Notes under the pieces: generated by a model
Seen by the model: only the letters and a program-made list of their open reading frames with translations
Told to the model about the DNA's origin: nothing
The model's database searches: none
Part shown: in pieces, positions 40,808-49,620 of the stretch
How the letters are laid out: each line of letters opens with the position of its first letter
Numbering within the stretch: the first letter of the stretch is position 1
Translations under genes and position numbers: made by a program
Assembly: GCA_012729455.1 (NCBI GenBank)
Contig: JAAYDC010000007.1
Location: 1-64,000, forward strand
Length of the DNA stretch: 64,000 nucleotides
Reading direction: 5' to 3'
DNA from: Chloroflexota bacterium
GTDB lineage: Bacteria > Chloroflexota > Anaerolineae > UBA1429

Positions 40808-43155
40808 TCCGCGAGCGGGGTGATCCCCAGCTTTTTCTGGGAATAGTTCACCTTACAATCCGGGCAGCGGTAGTAGGGACCATACTTGCCGGCGCGCGAT
40901 TCCATCGTCGCGCGCTGGCACTGCGGGCAAGCCACCTCGACGAGGGGCGCGGGCGTGCTTTTGCGCGGTGTACGCGCTTTCTTTAACCCCAGTTTAGCCA
41001 GCGAGTAGTTGGTTTTGCACGCTGCGCAATGGAGGTATTCGCCAAAACGCCCCTTGCGCGGATCCAGGGCTCCCTGGCACACCGGACACTGGGCGGATGC
41101 CGCCACCTGCTTGATGTGAGCGCTCAGGATTGCGCGCGTGTTTTTGCAGGTCGGATAGTTCTCGCAGCCGAGGAACTTGCTGCGTCCCTTGGTCAGCACT
41201 TTCATGCGCCCGCCGCACAGCTCGCAGCTTTCACCCTCGGCATAGGTCGGCTCAGCCTGCTCGCCGGCGATGGTGGGCAGGTTGCGCGTGTAACGGCACT
41301 TGGGGTATCCGCTGCACGAGAGAAAGCGCCCGGCATCGCTCAGGCGGATCTGCAGCTGTTTGCCGCAGATCGGGCAGCGCTCCTGCTGCAGTTCGGATGG
41401 CAGATCCACCCACAGAGCACGTTCGAGCGCCTCGGACACCTCTGCGCGCGCCTGCTCAAGGCTTGCCGAAAAGGGTCCATAAAAGCCATCCAGCATGCTG
41501 CGGTACGTGAGCGATCCGTCGGCTACCTGGTCGAGTTCGATCTCCATCTCGGCGGTATAGCGGATATCCATGATCTCGCTAAAAGCCGCCACCAGGGTAT
41601 CACACACCACAAAGCCGATGTCGCTGGGCTTGAGCCGGCCGCGCTCTTTGACGACATAGCCGCGATCCTGAATCACGCCGATGATCGAGGCATAGGTCGA
41701 AGGGCGCCCCACGCCGTGACGCTCCAGCACGCGGATGAGCAACGATTCGCTGTAGCGTGGCGGCGGCTCGGTAAAATGCTGGGCGCTATGTAGGTCGCGC
41801 AGGTCGAGCAGTTCGCCCGCGCGCACTTGCGGCAGGGCCACATCGGCTTCTTCCTCTTCGTCCTCACGGGCTTCGCTATAGACCGCCTTGTAACCTGGAA
41901 AGGTCAGTGTGGCGCCTGATGCGCGCAGTAGGTAGTCGTCGCCGGCCGCGATGTCGATGCTCGACGTAGCATAAAGCGTGGCACTCATCTGGCTGGCCAT
42001 AAAGCGCCGCCAGATCAGCTCGTACAGCGCCAGCTGCGGCTTGCTCAGGTAGGGTGCCACCGCCTCGGGCGTACGGCGCGGGTCGGTAGGGCGGATAGCC
42101 TCGTGGGCTTCCTGTGCGTTGGCGACTTTGGTACGAAAAGAGGGCGGTTTGGCTGGCATATACTTGGTGCCCCAACGCTGAGCGATCAAAGCACGCGCCT
42201 GCTGCTGGGCTTCCTTTGCCACCTGGGTCGAATCGGTGCGCATATAGGTGATCAGCCCGGTATGCTCAGCACCCAGTTGGATGCCCTCGTAGAGCTGCTG
42301 GGCGGTGCGCATGGTCTGACGTGGCGCCGAATGCAGCTTGTGGGCGGCTTCAGCTTGCAGGGTGCTGGTGATAAAGGGCGGCGGCGGATTGGCGCGACGT
42401 GTGCCATTTTCCTGCGAGAGCACGCGGTAGGTGGCTGCGCGCAGGTCATCCAGCACAGCATCGGTGGCTTCTTGAGTGTGCAGTTCCGGCTCGCTGCCGC
42501 GGATCGCGACCAGCCGCGCAGTAAACTGCTCGTAGGCGCCTTCGCGGCGCTGCAGGTCGGCTGTAACGGTCCAGTACTCGGTGGCAACAAAGCGCATGAT
42601 CTCGCGCTCGCGCTCGACCACCAGCCTCAGTGCTACGGATTGCACCCTGCCTGCCGAAAGGGTGTGCTGACCGTAGCCTTTGGCGGCGCGGTTGAGAAGT
42701 GGGCTGATCTGGTAACCCACCAGACGGTCGAGCACGCGGCGGGCCTGTTGGGCATCGATCAGGTCGCGATCGAGCTCGCGCGGGTTGGCGATCGCCTCGC
42801 GCACGGCATCGGCCGTCACCTGGTGAAAGCTGACCCGAGCGGTCTTGGCAGGGTCGCAGCCGGTAGCCTGGACGACATGCCAGGCGATCGCCTCTCCCTC
42901 GCGGTCGGGGTCGGTGGCCAGGTAAACCTGGCTGGAGCTGGCGCAATCGCGGCGCAGCTCATCGATTACTTTGGTTTTATCAGCCGAGATGACATATTCG
43001 GGCACATAGCCCGCCTCAATATCGAGGCCAAGGCCCTTTTTGGGCAGGTCACGTACGTGCCCGATCGACGCCTTGACGCGATAGTCGCTGCCGAGATAGT
43101 GGGCGATCGTCTTGGCTTTGGCCGGCGATTCGACGATCACCAGTTTCTTAGTCAT
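40804..43155 (-). CDS. topA: DNA topoisomerase I (type IA)
   Basis: The 783-residue enzyme relaxes negative supercoils. The TOPRIM domain KKLVIVESPAKAKTIAHYLG and YLATDPDREGEAIAWHV (DxD Mg site) are followed by the core with GLITYMRTDS, whose Tyr near residue 303 attacks DNA. After about residue 575 come four zinc ribbons (CPICG...CSGYPKC, CELCG...CENYPTC, CPVCQ...CAAC, CPQCQ...CPDC). The last two have CxxC pairs in shortened form. It lies 3 bases behind aldehyde:ferredoxin oxidoreductase, so it should share that transcript. Confidence 0.96.
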   Translation of the reverse strand: MTKKLVIVESPAKAKTIAHYLGSDYRVKASIGHVRDLPKKGLGLDIEAGYVPEYVISADKTKVIDELRRDCASSSQVYLATDPDREGEAIAWHVVQATGCDPAKTARVSFHQVTADAVREAIANPRELDRDLIDAQQARRVLDRLVGYQISPLLNRAAKGYGQHTLSAGRVQSVALRLVVEREREIMRFVATEYWTVTADLQRREGAYEQFTARLVAIRGSEPELHTQEATDAVLDDLRAATYRVLSQENGTRRANPPPPFITSTLQAEAAHKLHSAPRQTMRTAQQLYEGIQLGAEHTGLITYMRTDSTQVAKEAQQQARALIAQRWGTKYMPAKPPSFRTKVANAQEAHEAIRPTDPRRTPEAVAPYLSKPQLALYELIWRRFMASQMSATLYATSSIDIAAGDDYLLRASGATLTFPGYKAVYSEAREDEEEEADVALPQVRAGELLDLRDLHSAQHFTEPPPRYSESLLIRVLERHGVGRPSTYASIIGVIQDRGYVVKERGRLKPSDIGFVVCDTLVAAFSEIMDIRYTAEMEIELDQVADGSLTYRSMLDGFYGPFSASLEQARAEVSEALERALWVDLPSELQQERCPICGKQLQIRLSDAGRFLSCSGYPKCRYTRNLPTIAGEQAEPTYAEGESCELCGGRMKVLTKGRSKFLGCENYPTCKNTRAILSAHIKQVAASAQCPVCQGALDPRKGRFGEYLHCAACKTNYSLAKLGLKKARTPRKSTPAPLVEVACPQCQRATMESRAGKYGPYYRCPDCKVNYSQKKLGITPLAD

Positions 43156-43158
43156 GGG

Positions 43159-45048
43159 CTAAACGAGCCAATCCAGGTCGAGCTGCTTTAAACGCGCCGG
43201 CGTGGGCACGCCGTTTTCGTCCCAGCCGGCCAACTCATAATAAAGCTCACGCGCTTCTAGGAATTCCTCGCGAGTCACGGCCACCCCATCCGTGGTTCCG
43301 CCCGTCAGCGGGATAAAGGCTTTGGGCGGCAGGGCATCATCCGCCGCGGTAAAGCCCTCGCGCACATTAAAAACGCGCATCATATTCAGTCGGCGCTGCC
43401 CGATCAGCATCAGCTCGTGCAGCGAGATCTCCCAGCCTGTTACAGCCTGCACCGCTTCAACCAGCTGGTTCATGCTGTAGAGTTGCCACGAGGGTCCCCA
43501 CACAAACTGGCAGGTGCCCAGGCAATCCAGCAGGGAATAGGCATATTCGGTGGTAAGCGCGAACTTGTCGGCCGAGAGGTCGCGCGCCGGCACCGGCGAG
43601 ATCAGCCCCATTTGCGACTGGCGCGCCAGGGTAGTCTTGCCCGTCTCGGGGGTATAGTTGGGGTCGTGGTCGTGCGACATATGGTCGGCACCGAACGGGT
43701 TAACAGCATAGATTAGCGCCAATGAGCGCTTGGCCTGCATCACGTGAGCCGGGAATTCCTGCCCCTTGCAGTGTACTGTCAGCTCGACGGCGGCCGGGCC
43801 GATCTGTTCAGCAGCGCGCGCCACCCCCTCGCCCAGCAGGCGCCCAAAGCCCTCGCGTTTGGCGATCTGCTCGGTGAGCGCCACCATCGCTTCGGCATTG
43901 CCAAAGTTGAGTTCCAGCCCGTCGGTATCGGCCGTGGTGATGAGTCCCTGCTCGTAGCAATCCATAGCAAAGGCTACAGACGCACCGGCCGAGATGGTAT
44001 CCAGACCATATTTGTTGCAGATCTCGTTGGCCTTGGAGACCGCGGCCAGGTTGCCGACCCCGCAATACGAGCCGGACGAGGCGACTGTCTCGTATTCCGG
44101 GCCGCCATAGTATGGGTCGACTTCGTACTCGCTCTTGGTCTCGACCACCCGCTTGCAGCGCACGATGCAGCCGTAGCAGGTATCGCGCTCTTTCAGGATC
44201 GTGTCCGTCATGGTCTGGCCGTTGAGATTGTACCACTTCTCAAAGACCCCGCTCGACCAGTTGTGGGTGGGCAGCGCGCCGATATCCTGCAAGCCTCCGA
44301 TGCCGTTGGGTGTTCCGTTGAAGTACATGCCATATACGCCGCTGCTTTCAAAGTTGTCGCGCCCCCAACGTGCCATGTCGATCATCTTTTGGCGATCGGC
44401 CAGCTGCGGTGGGCGGTCGGCGCCCTGTTTACCGCGTACGGCGATGGCTTTCAAGTTCTTGCTGCCCATCACGGCGCCCATGCCGGTGCGTCCGCAGGCA
44501 CGCGTGCTCATATTAAGGATACCGGCATAACGCACCAGCTGTTCGCCTGCCGGGCCGATCTGCAGCACCCGGATGCGTTTATCGCCGTGGACTTGACGGA
44601 TATATTTTTCGGCTTTGCCCGTGACCTTGCCCCAGATCGGGGCGGCATCCAATAGCTCAACCTGGTCGTTGTGTAGCCACAGATATACTGGTTTGGGGGC
44701 TTTGCCACGTAGGATGATGGCATCATAACCGGTGAACTTGAACTCGGCAGGCCCAAAACCGCCGCCCTGGGCATCGCCGATGGCGCCCGTCAGGGGCGAC
44801 TTGGCATTTGCCATCACGCGCGAAAATCCGCTGGCCGGTGCACCCGTCAGGATGCCCACCGAGATGACCAGGATATTCTCGGGGCCGAGTGGATCCACGC
44901 CAGCCGGCAGCTCCTTTAAGAGGTAGGCGAGTGCCAGGGCGCTGCCGCTCACATAGGTGCGGTAGAACGATTCGGGCGGTTCTTGTACGGTAATATTCGA
45001 GGTGGTGAGGTCGATGTCGAGGATGCGGCCATTGTATCCGTAGGGCAT
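43159..45048 (-). CDS. Aldehyde:ferredoxin oxidoreductase, tungstopterin type
   Basis: The 629-residue enzyme oxidises aldehydes to acids with ferredoxin and needs tungsten or molybdenum pterin. MPYGYNGRILDIDLTTSNITVQEPPESFYRTYVSGSALALAYLLKE is the AOR N-terminus. RACGRTGMGAVMGSKNLKAIAVRG binds the pterin, and CYGCIVRC (residues about 289-296) with the distal Cys of LLDCLGTCQ near 508 ligates the 4Fe-4S cluster. No small subunit is nearby. Such an oxygen-sensitive enzyme points to an anaerobe. GGAGG precedes the start. Confidence 0.95.
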   Translation of the reverse strand: MPYGYNGRILDIDLTTSNITVQEPPESFYRTYVSGSALALAYLLKELPAGVDPLGPENILVISVGILTGAPASGFSRVMANAKSPLTGAIGDAQGGGFGPAEFKFTGYDAIILRGKAPKPVYLWLHNDQVELLDAAPIWGKVTGKAEKYIRQVHGDKRIRVLQIGPAGEQLVRYAGILNMSTRACGRTGMGAVMGSKNLKAIAVRGKQGADRPPQLADRQKMIDMARWGRDNFESSGVYGMYFNGTPNGIGGLQDIGALPTHNWSSGVFEKWYNLNGQTMTDTILKERDTCYGCIVRCKRVVETKSEYEVDPYYGGPEYETVASSGSYCGVGNLAAVSKANEICNKYGLDTISAGASVAFAMDCYEQGLITTADTDGLELNFGNAEAMVALTEQIAKREGFGRLLGEGVARAAEQIGPAAVELTVHCKGQEFPAHVMQAKRSLALIYAVNPFGADHMSHDHDPNYTPETGKTTLARQSQMGLISPVPARDLSADKFALTTEYAYSLLDCLGTCQFVWGPSWQLYSMNQLVEAVQAVTGWEISLHELMLIGQRRLNMMRVFNVREGFTAADDALPPKAFIPLTGGTTDGVAVTREEFLEARELYYELAGWDENGVPTPARLKQLDLDWLV

Positions 45049-45079
45049 CTGGTGACCTCCTGAGCTATCAACCGACGCG

Positions 45080-45122
45080 ACTGTACAGTGTCTATCATAA
45101 TATAAGGTTTGACAGAGTTCAA
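45080..45122 (-). promoter_or_regulatory. Promoter of the AOR-topA operon with palindrome at +1
   Basis: On the minus strand TTGAAC (45117-45122), 17 bases, TATGAT (45094-45099). The perfect 10-base palindrome ACTGTACAGT (45080-45089) lies just downstream over the expected transcript start, a typical repressor site. Confidence 0.6.
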
Positions 45123-45181
45123 GATGCGCAAATGGGCATGTTCGAGTATCATAGACCTAACCGATATTAGGGAGTTGAGCC

Positions 45182-46198
45182 ATGACGATGACATCGCGCG
45201 AACGGGTGCGCCGCACATTGCGTTTCGAAGGCGTCGATCGGCCGGCTCGCGACGTATGGCTGCTGCCGGCCGCCCTTTTCGGCCGCGAAGCCGAATTGCG
45301 CGCGCTGCTGGCGCAATACCCCAGCGATTTCGGCGCCACCGGCTTTCGCGACCCGATCGACGAATCACCCATCTATCAGCCCGGCGAATGGGTCGATGTG
45401 TGGGGCTCTGGCTGGCTGAATATCCAGGCCGGCATGATCGGCGAGGTCAAGTATCCGGCTATCGCCGACTGGTCGCAGCTGGCCAGTTGGAAACCGCCGG
45501 TCGAGTATCTGGGGGTGGGCTTTGAAGAAGTCAACCGCACCGTCGCCAGCCACGACAAATTCACCATCCTGGGCTGCCCGCGCCCCTGGGAGCGCTACCA
45601 GTTTGTGCGCGGCTCCGAGAATGCTTACCGCGACCTGGCGTGGGGCGCCGCCGAGACCGACGTGCTGCTGGGGATCATCCACGATTATTACATGCGCCAC
45701 CTCGAGTACATCGTCAAAACGGATGTGGATGCTGTTTCCTTTATGGATGACTGGGGTTCGGAAAGGGCGCTGCTGATCTCGCCCAGAATGTGGGTGCACT
45801 ATTTCAAGCCGCTCTACAAGGATTACTGCGACCTGGCCAAGGCGCACGGTAAATTCGTGTTCATGCATTCGGATGGCTATATCATGGATCTTTACCCGCA
45901 CCTGATCGAGCTCGGCGTGGATGCCATCAACTCGCAGCTTTTTACCATGCCCATCGAAGAGATCGGCCAGCGCTACCGCGGACGCATCACCTTCTGGGGC
46001 GAGCTCGACCGCCAGCACATCCTGCCCTTTGGCACTCCCGAAGACGTGCATGCGGCCGTAGCGCGCGTGCGGCGTGCCCTGGGGGATGTCGAAGGCGGCG
46101 TGATCGGTCAGGCCGAGTTTAACAAAGGCTACCCGATGGAAAACATACGCGCCTTTTTCGAATCCTGGTGGGGTGCCCCCGAAGAGGCAGGTGCCTGA
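45182..46198 (+). CDS. Uroporphyrinogen-decarboxylase-family protein
   Basis: The 338-residue protein opens with TSRERVRRTLRFEGVDRPARDVWLLPAAL, the family N-terminus. FMHSDGYIMDLYPHLIELGVDAINSQLFTM holds the HSDG metal-site segment. RITFWGELDRQHILPFGTPEDVHAAVARVR follows as in the first UroD-like protein (HGAVDNQFTLPFGTP). The Cys near the end is missing (QAEFNKGYPMENI), unlike 3514-4572. No corrinoid protein gene is nearby. It is followed without gap by the LOG gene (shared base at 46198). Confidence 0.85.
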   Translation: MTMTSRERVRRTLRFEGVDRPARDVWLLPAALFGREAELRALLAQYPSDFGATGFRDPIDESPIYQPGEWVDVWGSGWLNIQAGMIGEVKYPAIADWSQLASWKPPVEYLGVGFEEVNRTVASHDKFTILGCPRPWERYQFVRGSENAYRDLAWGAAETDVLLGIIHDYYMRHLEYIVKTDVDAVSFMDDWGSERALLISPRMWVHYFKPLYKDYCDLAKAHGKFVFMHSDGYIMDLYPHLIELGVDAINSQLFTMPIEEIGQRYRGRITFWGELDRQHILPFGTPEDVHAAVARVRRALGDVEGGVIGQAEFNKGYPMENIRAFFESWWGAPEEAGA

Positions 46199-46764
46199 TG
46201 CGCGTGTGTGTCTATTGTTCCTCAAGCTCGGCAGTGCCCGCTGTTTACCTGGAGACTGCCAGCCAGGTTGGCACACTGCTGGCGAACCGCGGGCACGAGC
46301 TGGTCTTTGGTGCCGGCAATGTAGGCCTGATGGGCGCCGTGGCGGATGCCATGCACGCTGCCGGCGGCCGCATGGTCGGGGTGATTCCGAGGCGCCTCTA
46401 TGAGCGCAAGCTTGCGCACTCGGACATCGACGAGCTGATAGTGACGGAAACCATGGCCGAGCGCAAGGCCGAGATGGAACGCCGCGCTGAGGCCTTTCTG
46501 GTACTGCCGGGTGGTATTGGTACCCTAGAGGAGCTGGTGCAGGTAATGACCCTGCGCCAGCTGGCTTATCTGGAGCAGCCGATCGTGATGCTCAACACGG
46601 CGGGATTCTACAGCCTGCTGCTGGAGCATCTGCAGCGGCTGGTGGACGAGGCCTTTATGCGCGCCGAGTTCCTGGATCTGTGCGTGGTAGCCGATATGCC
46701 GGCTGAAGCGATTGAGTTGATCGAGCATCCCCGCGAACTGGTGATGCCCGAAAAGTGGTTCTAA
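46198..46764 (+). CDS. LOG-family nucleoside-monophosphate phosphoribohydrolase
   Basis: The 188-residue protein: MRVCVYCSSSSAVPAVYLETASQVGTLLANRGHELVFGAGNVGLMGAVADA, and FLVLPGGIGTLEELVQVMTLRQLAYLEQPIVMLN with the PGGxGTxxE motif. Family members hydrolyse (cytokinin) nucleoside monophosphates to base and ribose phosphate; they were long named lysine decarboxylase-like. ATG 46198 overlaps the preceding stop. It converges with murJ. Confidence 0.92.
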   Translation: MRVCVYCSSSSAVPAVYLETASQVGTLLANRGHELVFGAGNVGLMGAVADAMHAAGGRMVGVIPRRLYERKLAHSDIDELIVTETMAERKAEMERRAEAFLVLPGGIGTLEELVQVMTLRQLAYLEQPIVMLNTAGFYSLLLEHLQRLVDEAFMRAEFLDLCVVADMPAEAIELIEHPRELVMPEKWF

Positions 46765-48389
46765 GCGGCGCGACGCAGGCGCTGGCGCACCACCCGCACT
46801 AGGCTGGCGATCTCGCCGATTTTTAGCCAGTTCGCAGCCGCCAGGTAGCCCGCGCCTGCCGCGGCGAGCGCCACCCCGAGCATCGCCAGACGCACCAGGT
46901 ATCCGCCGCCCACGGGGAGCCGCTGCAGCAGCTGATAGCTGCCCCAACCCAGTACCGCTACGGCAAGCGAGGCCAACAACGAGCGCCAGCCGGCATCCAG
47001 TAACCGCAGGTCGCGCAGGCCGCTAAAGCGGCGAGCAAAGGCTGCCAGCATGATCAGGGCATGTCCCGTCAACTGGGCGGCGTTGGCCGCCACCAGGCCA
47101 AGGTATCCCCAATGAAAGACAAAGGCCAGGAGCGGACCTACCGCCAGATAGATCAGCACCCCCAGGACGCCCACCACCACCGGCGTTTTGGTGTCTTTTT
47201 GGGCATAAAAGGCATACACCAGCAGGAGGTCAATCGCCGAAAAGGGCATGCCGATCAGATAGAGATAGAGAGCATTCAGGCTGGCTTGGGTATCCGCCGG
47301 GTTAAAGGCGCCGTGTTCAAAAATCGCCTGGATCAACGGGCGCCCCAGTACCAGCAGGCCTACTGCGGCTGGGATGATCAGCACCATGGTCATGCGCACG
47401 CCCAGGCCAAAAACGTGCTTGAATTTATCCAGCTCGGTGCGCGCGTCGAGGCGCGACAGGCTGGGCAGAACCGCCAGGGCGATCGCCATCGAGACCAGCC
47501 CAAGGGGCAGCTGGATTAAAAAAGTGGCCTTGTTCATCCAGGTGATCGCTTCGACCGCGGTGCGCGAGGCCAAGTTGCGGTCGATGATGATACCGGCATT
47601 GCTGATCACCACCGAAAGCACCACCGGCGCATACAGCTTGAGGATGCGGCTGACAGCCGGGTTGCGCCAGTCAAACACCAGCCGCAGTTTGGTGCCCTTG
47701 AGCCCGGGCAGCTGCATCAGCAGTTGGGTACCAGAGGCGGCCAGCATCGAGATGCTCAAACTCTCGATGCCAAATTGGCTGGCGAACAGGAGCACCGCTA
47801 CGATCATGCCCAGGTTGTGAGCGGGTGCTCCCATCGATGGGTAGACGAACTTTTTCCGGGCATAATGATAGGCTTGGATGATGCCCGAGATGCCATAAAT
47901 CAGGATGGAGGGCACGATCAGGCGCGTCAGGCGCGTGGCAGTGGCCAAAAGGCTGTCGTCAAAGCCGCCCACCAGCACGGGTGTGATGTATGGGGCGGTC
48001 AGTTCGAGGAGGATCACCACACCGCCCAGCACCACCAGGGCCATCGTGAGCAGAGTCGAGAGGATATGGTCGAGTTCTGCCTGGCGGTCGTCGGCGGCAT
48101 ATTCTGAGAGCACCGGCACCAGCGCAGCACTGAGCATGCCGCCCACCAGCAGCTCATAGACCATCTTGGGCACGCCCGAGACGGCGTCAAAGGCGCTGGT
48201 GGCACCCGATACACCAAAAATGCCCGAGACAACTGCCTCGCGCACCAGGCCCAGCAGACGGCTGGCAACGTTGCCGATCGAATTGATGCTGGCCGAATGC
48301 ACCAGCTCGCGGGCTTGGCTGGGCTGGCCAGAGGGCTGCGGTTCGCCCACGCCCTCTGGCGACTGTTCGTTCCTAGTGTCGCTATCCAC
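46761..48389 (-). CDS. murJ: Lipid II flippase MurJ
   Basis: The 542-residue membrane protein moves lipid II across the membrane. There are about 14 helices; SINSIGNVASRLLGLVREAVVSGIFG is the N-terminal signature and GISGIIQAYHYARKKFVYPSMGAPAHNLG is typical. The cytosolic first 28 residues are polar. It follows the aminotransferase gene after 41 bases on the same strand; a link in function is not clear. Confidence 0.93.
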   Translation of the reverse strand: MDSDTRNEQSPEGVGEPQPSGQPSQARELVHSASINSIGNVASRLLGLVREAVVSGIFGVSGATSAFDAVSGVPKMVYELLVGGMLSAALVPVLSEYAADDRQAELDHILSTLLTMALVVLGGVVILLELTAPYITPVLVGGFDDSLLATATRLTRLIVPSILIYGISGIIQAYHYARKKFVYPSMGAPAHNLGMIVAVLLFASQFGIESLSISMLAASGTQLLMQLPGLKGTKLRLVFDWRNPAVSRILKLYAPVVLSVVISNAGIIIDRNLASRTAVEAITWMNKATFLIQLPLGLVSMAIALAVLPSLSRLDARTELDKFKHVFGLGVRMTMVLIIPAAVGLLVLGRPLIQAIFEHGAFNPADTQASLNALYLYLIGMPFSAIDLLLVYAFYAQKDTKTPVVVGVLGVLIYLAVGPLLAFVFHWGYLGLVAANAAQLTGHALIMLAAFARRFSGLRDLRLLDAGWRSLLASLAVAVLGWGSYQLLQRLPVGGGYLVRLAMLGVALAAAGAGYLAAANWLKIGEIASLVRVVRQRLRRAA

Positions 48390-48430
48390 CGTGGCGCCTC
48401 AGGCCAACTGCGGCGGGCAGCGCTTGCGCA

Positions 48431-49507
48431 TCAGCGGCCAAGGATTTTACCCAGGGCTGCACACACTTCATCGATCTCCTGGTCGTTGACCCAGCCCATA
48501 TGGCCAATGCGGATTACTTCAACCCCCGGCGCCTTGCTGGCCCCGCCGATGATGTCGTATTTGGTACGTAGTTCGTCAAGCACCTTGCTGGCCTTGAACC
48601 CCTCGGGCAGGTTGGCAGCTGTGACGGTGTTGGAATAGTGCGCCGGGTCGGCAAAAAGGGTCAATCCGAGGTTGAGCATCCCCTGGCGGCAATACTCGCC
48701 GATGTGCTGGTGGCGGGCGAGTACGTTCTCGCGCCCCTCAGCCATCATCATCCTGAGCCCTTCGTGCAGACCATACAACGCTGCCACGTTGGGGGTGGCG
48801 GGTGTCTGATATTTTTCGCCGTACTTGCGCGCGTCGCCCATATCAAAGTAAAAACGCGGCATTTTGGCACTCGCATAGGCATTCCACGCTCTTTGGCTAA
48901 AGCAGATCATCGACAGGCCCGGAGGGGCCATCCAGGCTTTCTGTGAGCCGCTTACCACCACGTCCAAGCCCCAGGCATCGGTGGCCAGGCGGATGGCGCC
49001 CATCCCGCTGATACCATCCACCAGGATGAGCGGGCTCGGGTCGGAGGCGGCATGGATCACCTTGGCAAGTGCTTCGACATCGTTGGTCACACCGCTGGAG
49101 GTTTCGTTCTGGGTCAGCAAGACGGCTTTGAAGGGCCCTTCGGCGGCCAGCTTTTCGGCAACCATTGCCGGGTCGGCAGCCTGACCCAATGGGGAGGAGA
49201 GGCGCGTGACATTCGCGCCATAGGCCTCAGCGATCTCGGCAAAGCGGTTACCAAAGACACCGATCGTAACTGCTAGCACCTTGTCGCCCGGCGAAAGGGT
49301 ATTCACAATCGCCGCTTCCATACCGCCCGTCCCCGATGACGTCAGGATGTAGACATCATTGTCTGTCTCGTAGAAAACGCGCAACCATTCGCTTGTTTCA
49401 CGCAACAGCGCCTCAAATTCTGGGCCGCGATGGTTGATCATCTGTTGACCAACGGCAGCAATGACCTGCGGCGGCAGAGGCGTGGGACCGGGGATACGCA
49501 AGTTCAT
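48431..49507 (-). CDS. Pyridoxal-phosphate aminotransferase, class V (alanine/serine-glyoxylate type)
   Basis: The 358-residue enzyme: MNLRIPGPTPLPPQVIAAVGQQMINHRGPEF is the class V start of serine-pyruvate/alanine-glyoxylate aminotransferases. VYILTSSGTGGMEAAIVN binds the cofactor phosphate, LVDGISGMGAIRLATDAWGLDVVVSGSQKAWMAPPGLS holds the PLP Lys in SQKAW. ATG 49507 with AAGGAG is used; upstream codons are non-conserved. Its promoter lies at 49538-49566. Confidence 0.92.
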   Translation of the reverse strand: MNLRIPGPTPLPPQVIAAVGQQMINHRGPEFEALLRETSEWLRVFYETDNDVYILTSSGTGGMEAAIVNTLSPGDKVLAVTIGVFGNRFAEIAEAYGANVTRLSSPLGQAADPAMVAEKLAAEGPFKAVLLTQNETSSGVTNDVEALAKVIHAASDPSPLILVDGISGMGAIRLATDAWGLDVVVSGSQKAWMAPPGLSMICFSQRAWNAYASAKMPRFYFDMGDARKYGEKYQTPATPNVAALYGLHEGLRMMMAEGRENVLARHQHIGEYCRQGMLNLGLTLFADPAHYSNTVTAANLPEGFKASKVLDELRTKYDIIGGASKAPGVEVIRIGHMGWVNDQEIDEVCAALGKILGR

Positions 49508-49537
49508 AAGTTCTCCTTTTCGGCACGGTGTCCCGCC

Positions 49538-49566
49538 ATTATACCGGCCAAAGGGCACCCTGTCGA
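49538..49566 (-). promoter_or_regulatory. Promoter of the aminotransferase-murJ transcript
   Basis: On the minus strand TCGACA (49561-49566), 17 bases, TATAAT (49538-49543). The divergent mutL has a -10-like TACAAT just before its GGGAGG site. Confidence 0.6.
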
Positions 49567-49620
49567 ATGCAGAATCTCTGGCTGTCGGCAGCTTGTGGTA
49601 CAATGCTGTGGGAGGGATAT

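Noticed and set aside
42103-43191. 362-codon plus-strand frame opposite topA
   Set aside because: Antisense shadow; topA on the minus strand carries all type IA motifs.
43744-44655. 303-codon plus-strand frame opposite the aldehyde:ferredoxin oxidoreductase gene
   Set aside because: Shadow of a conserved gene on the other strand.
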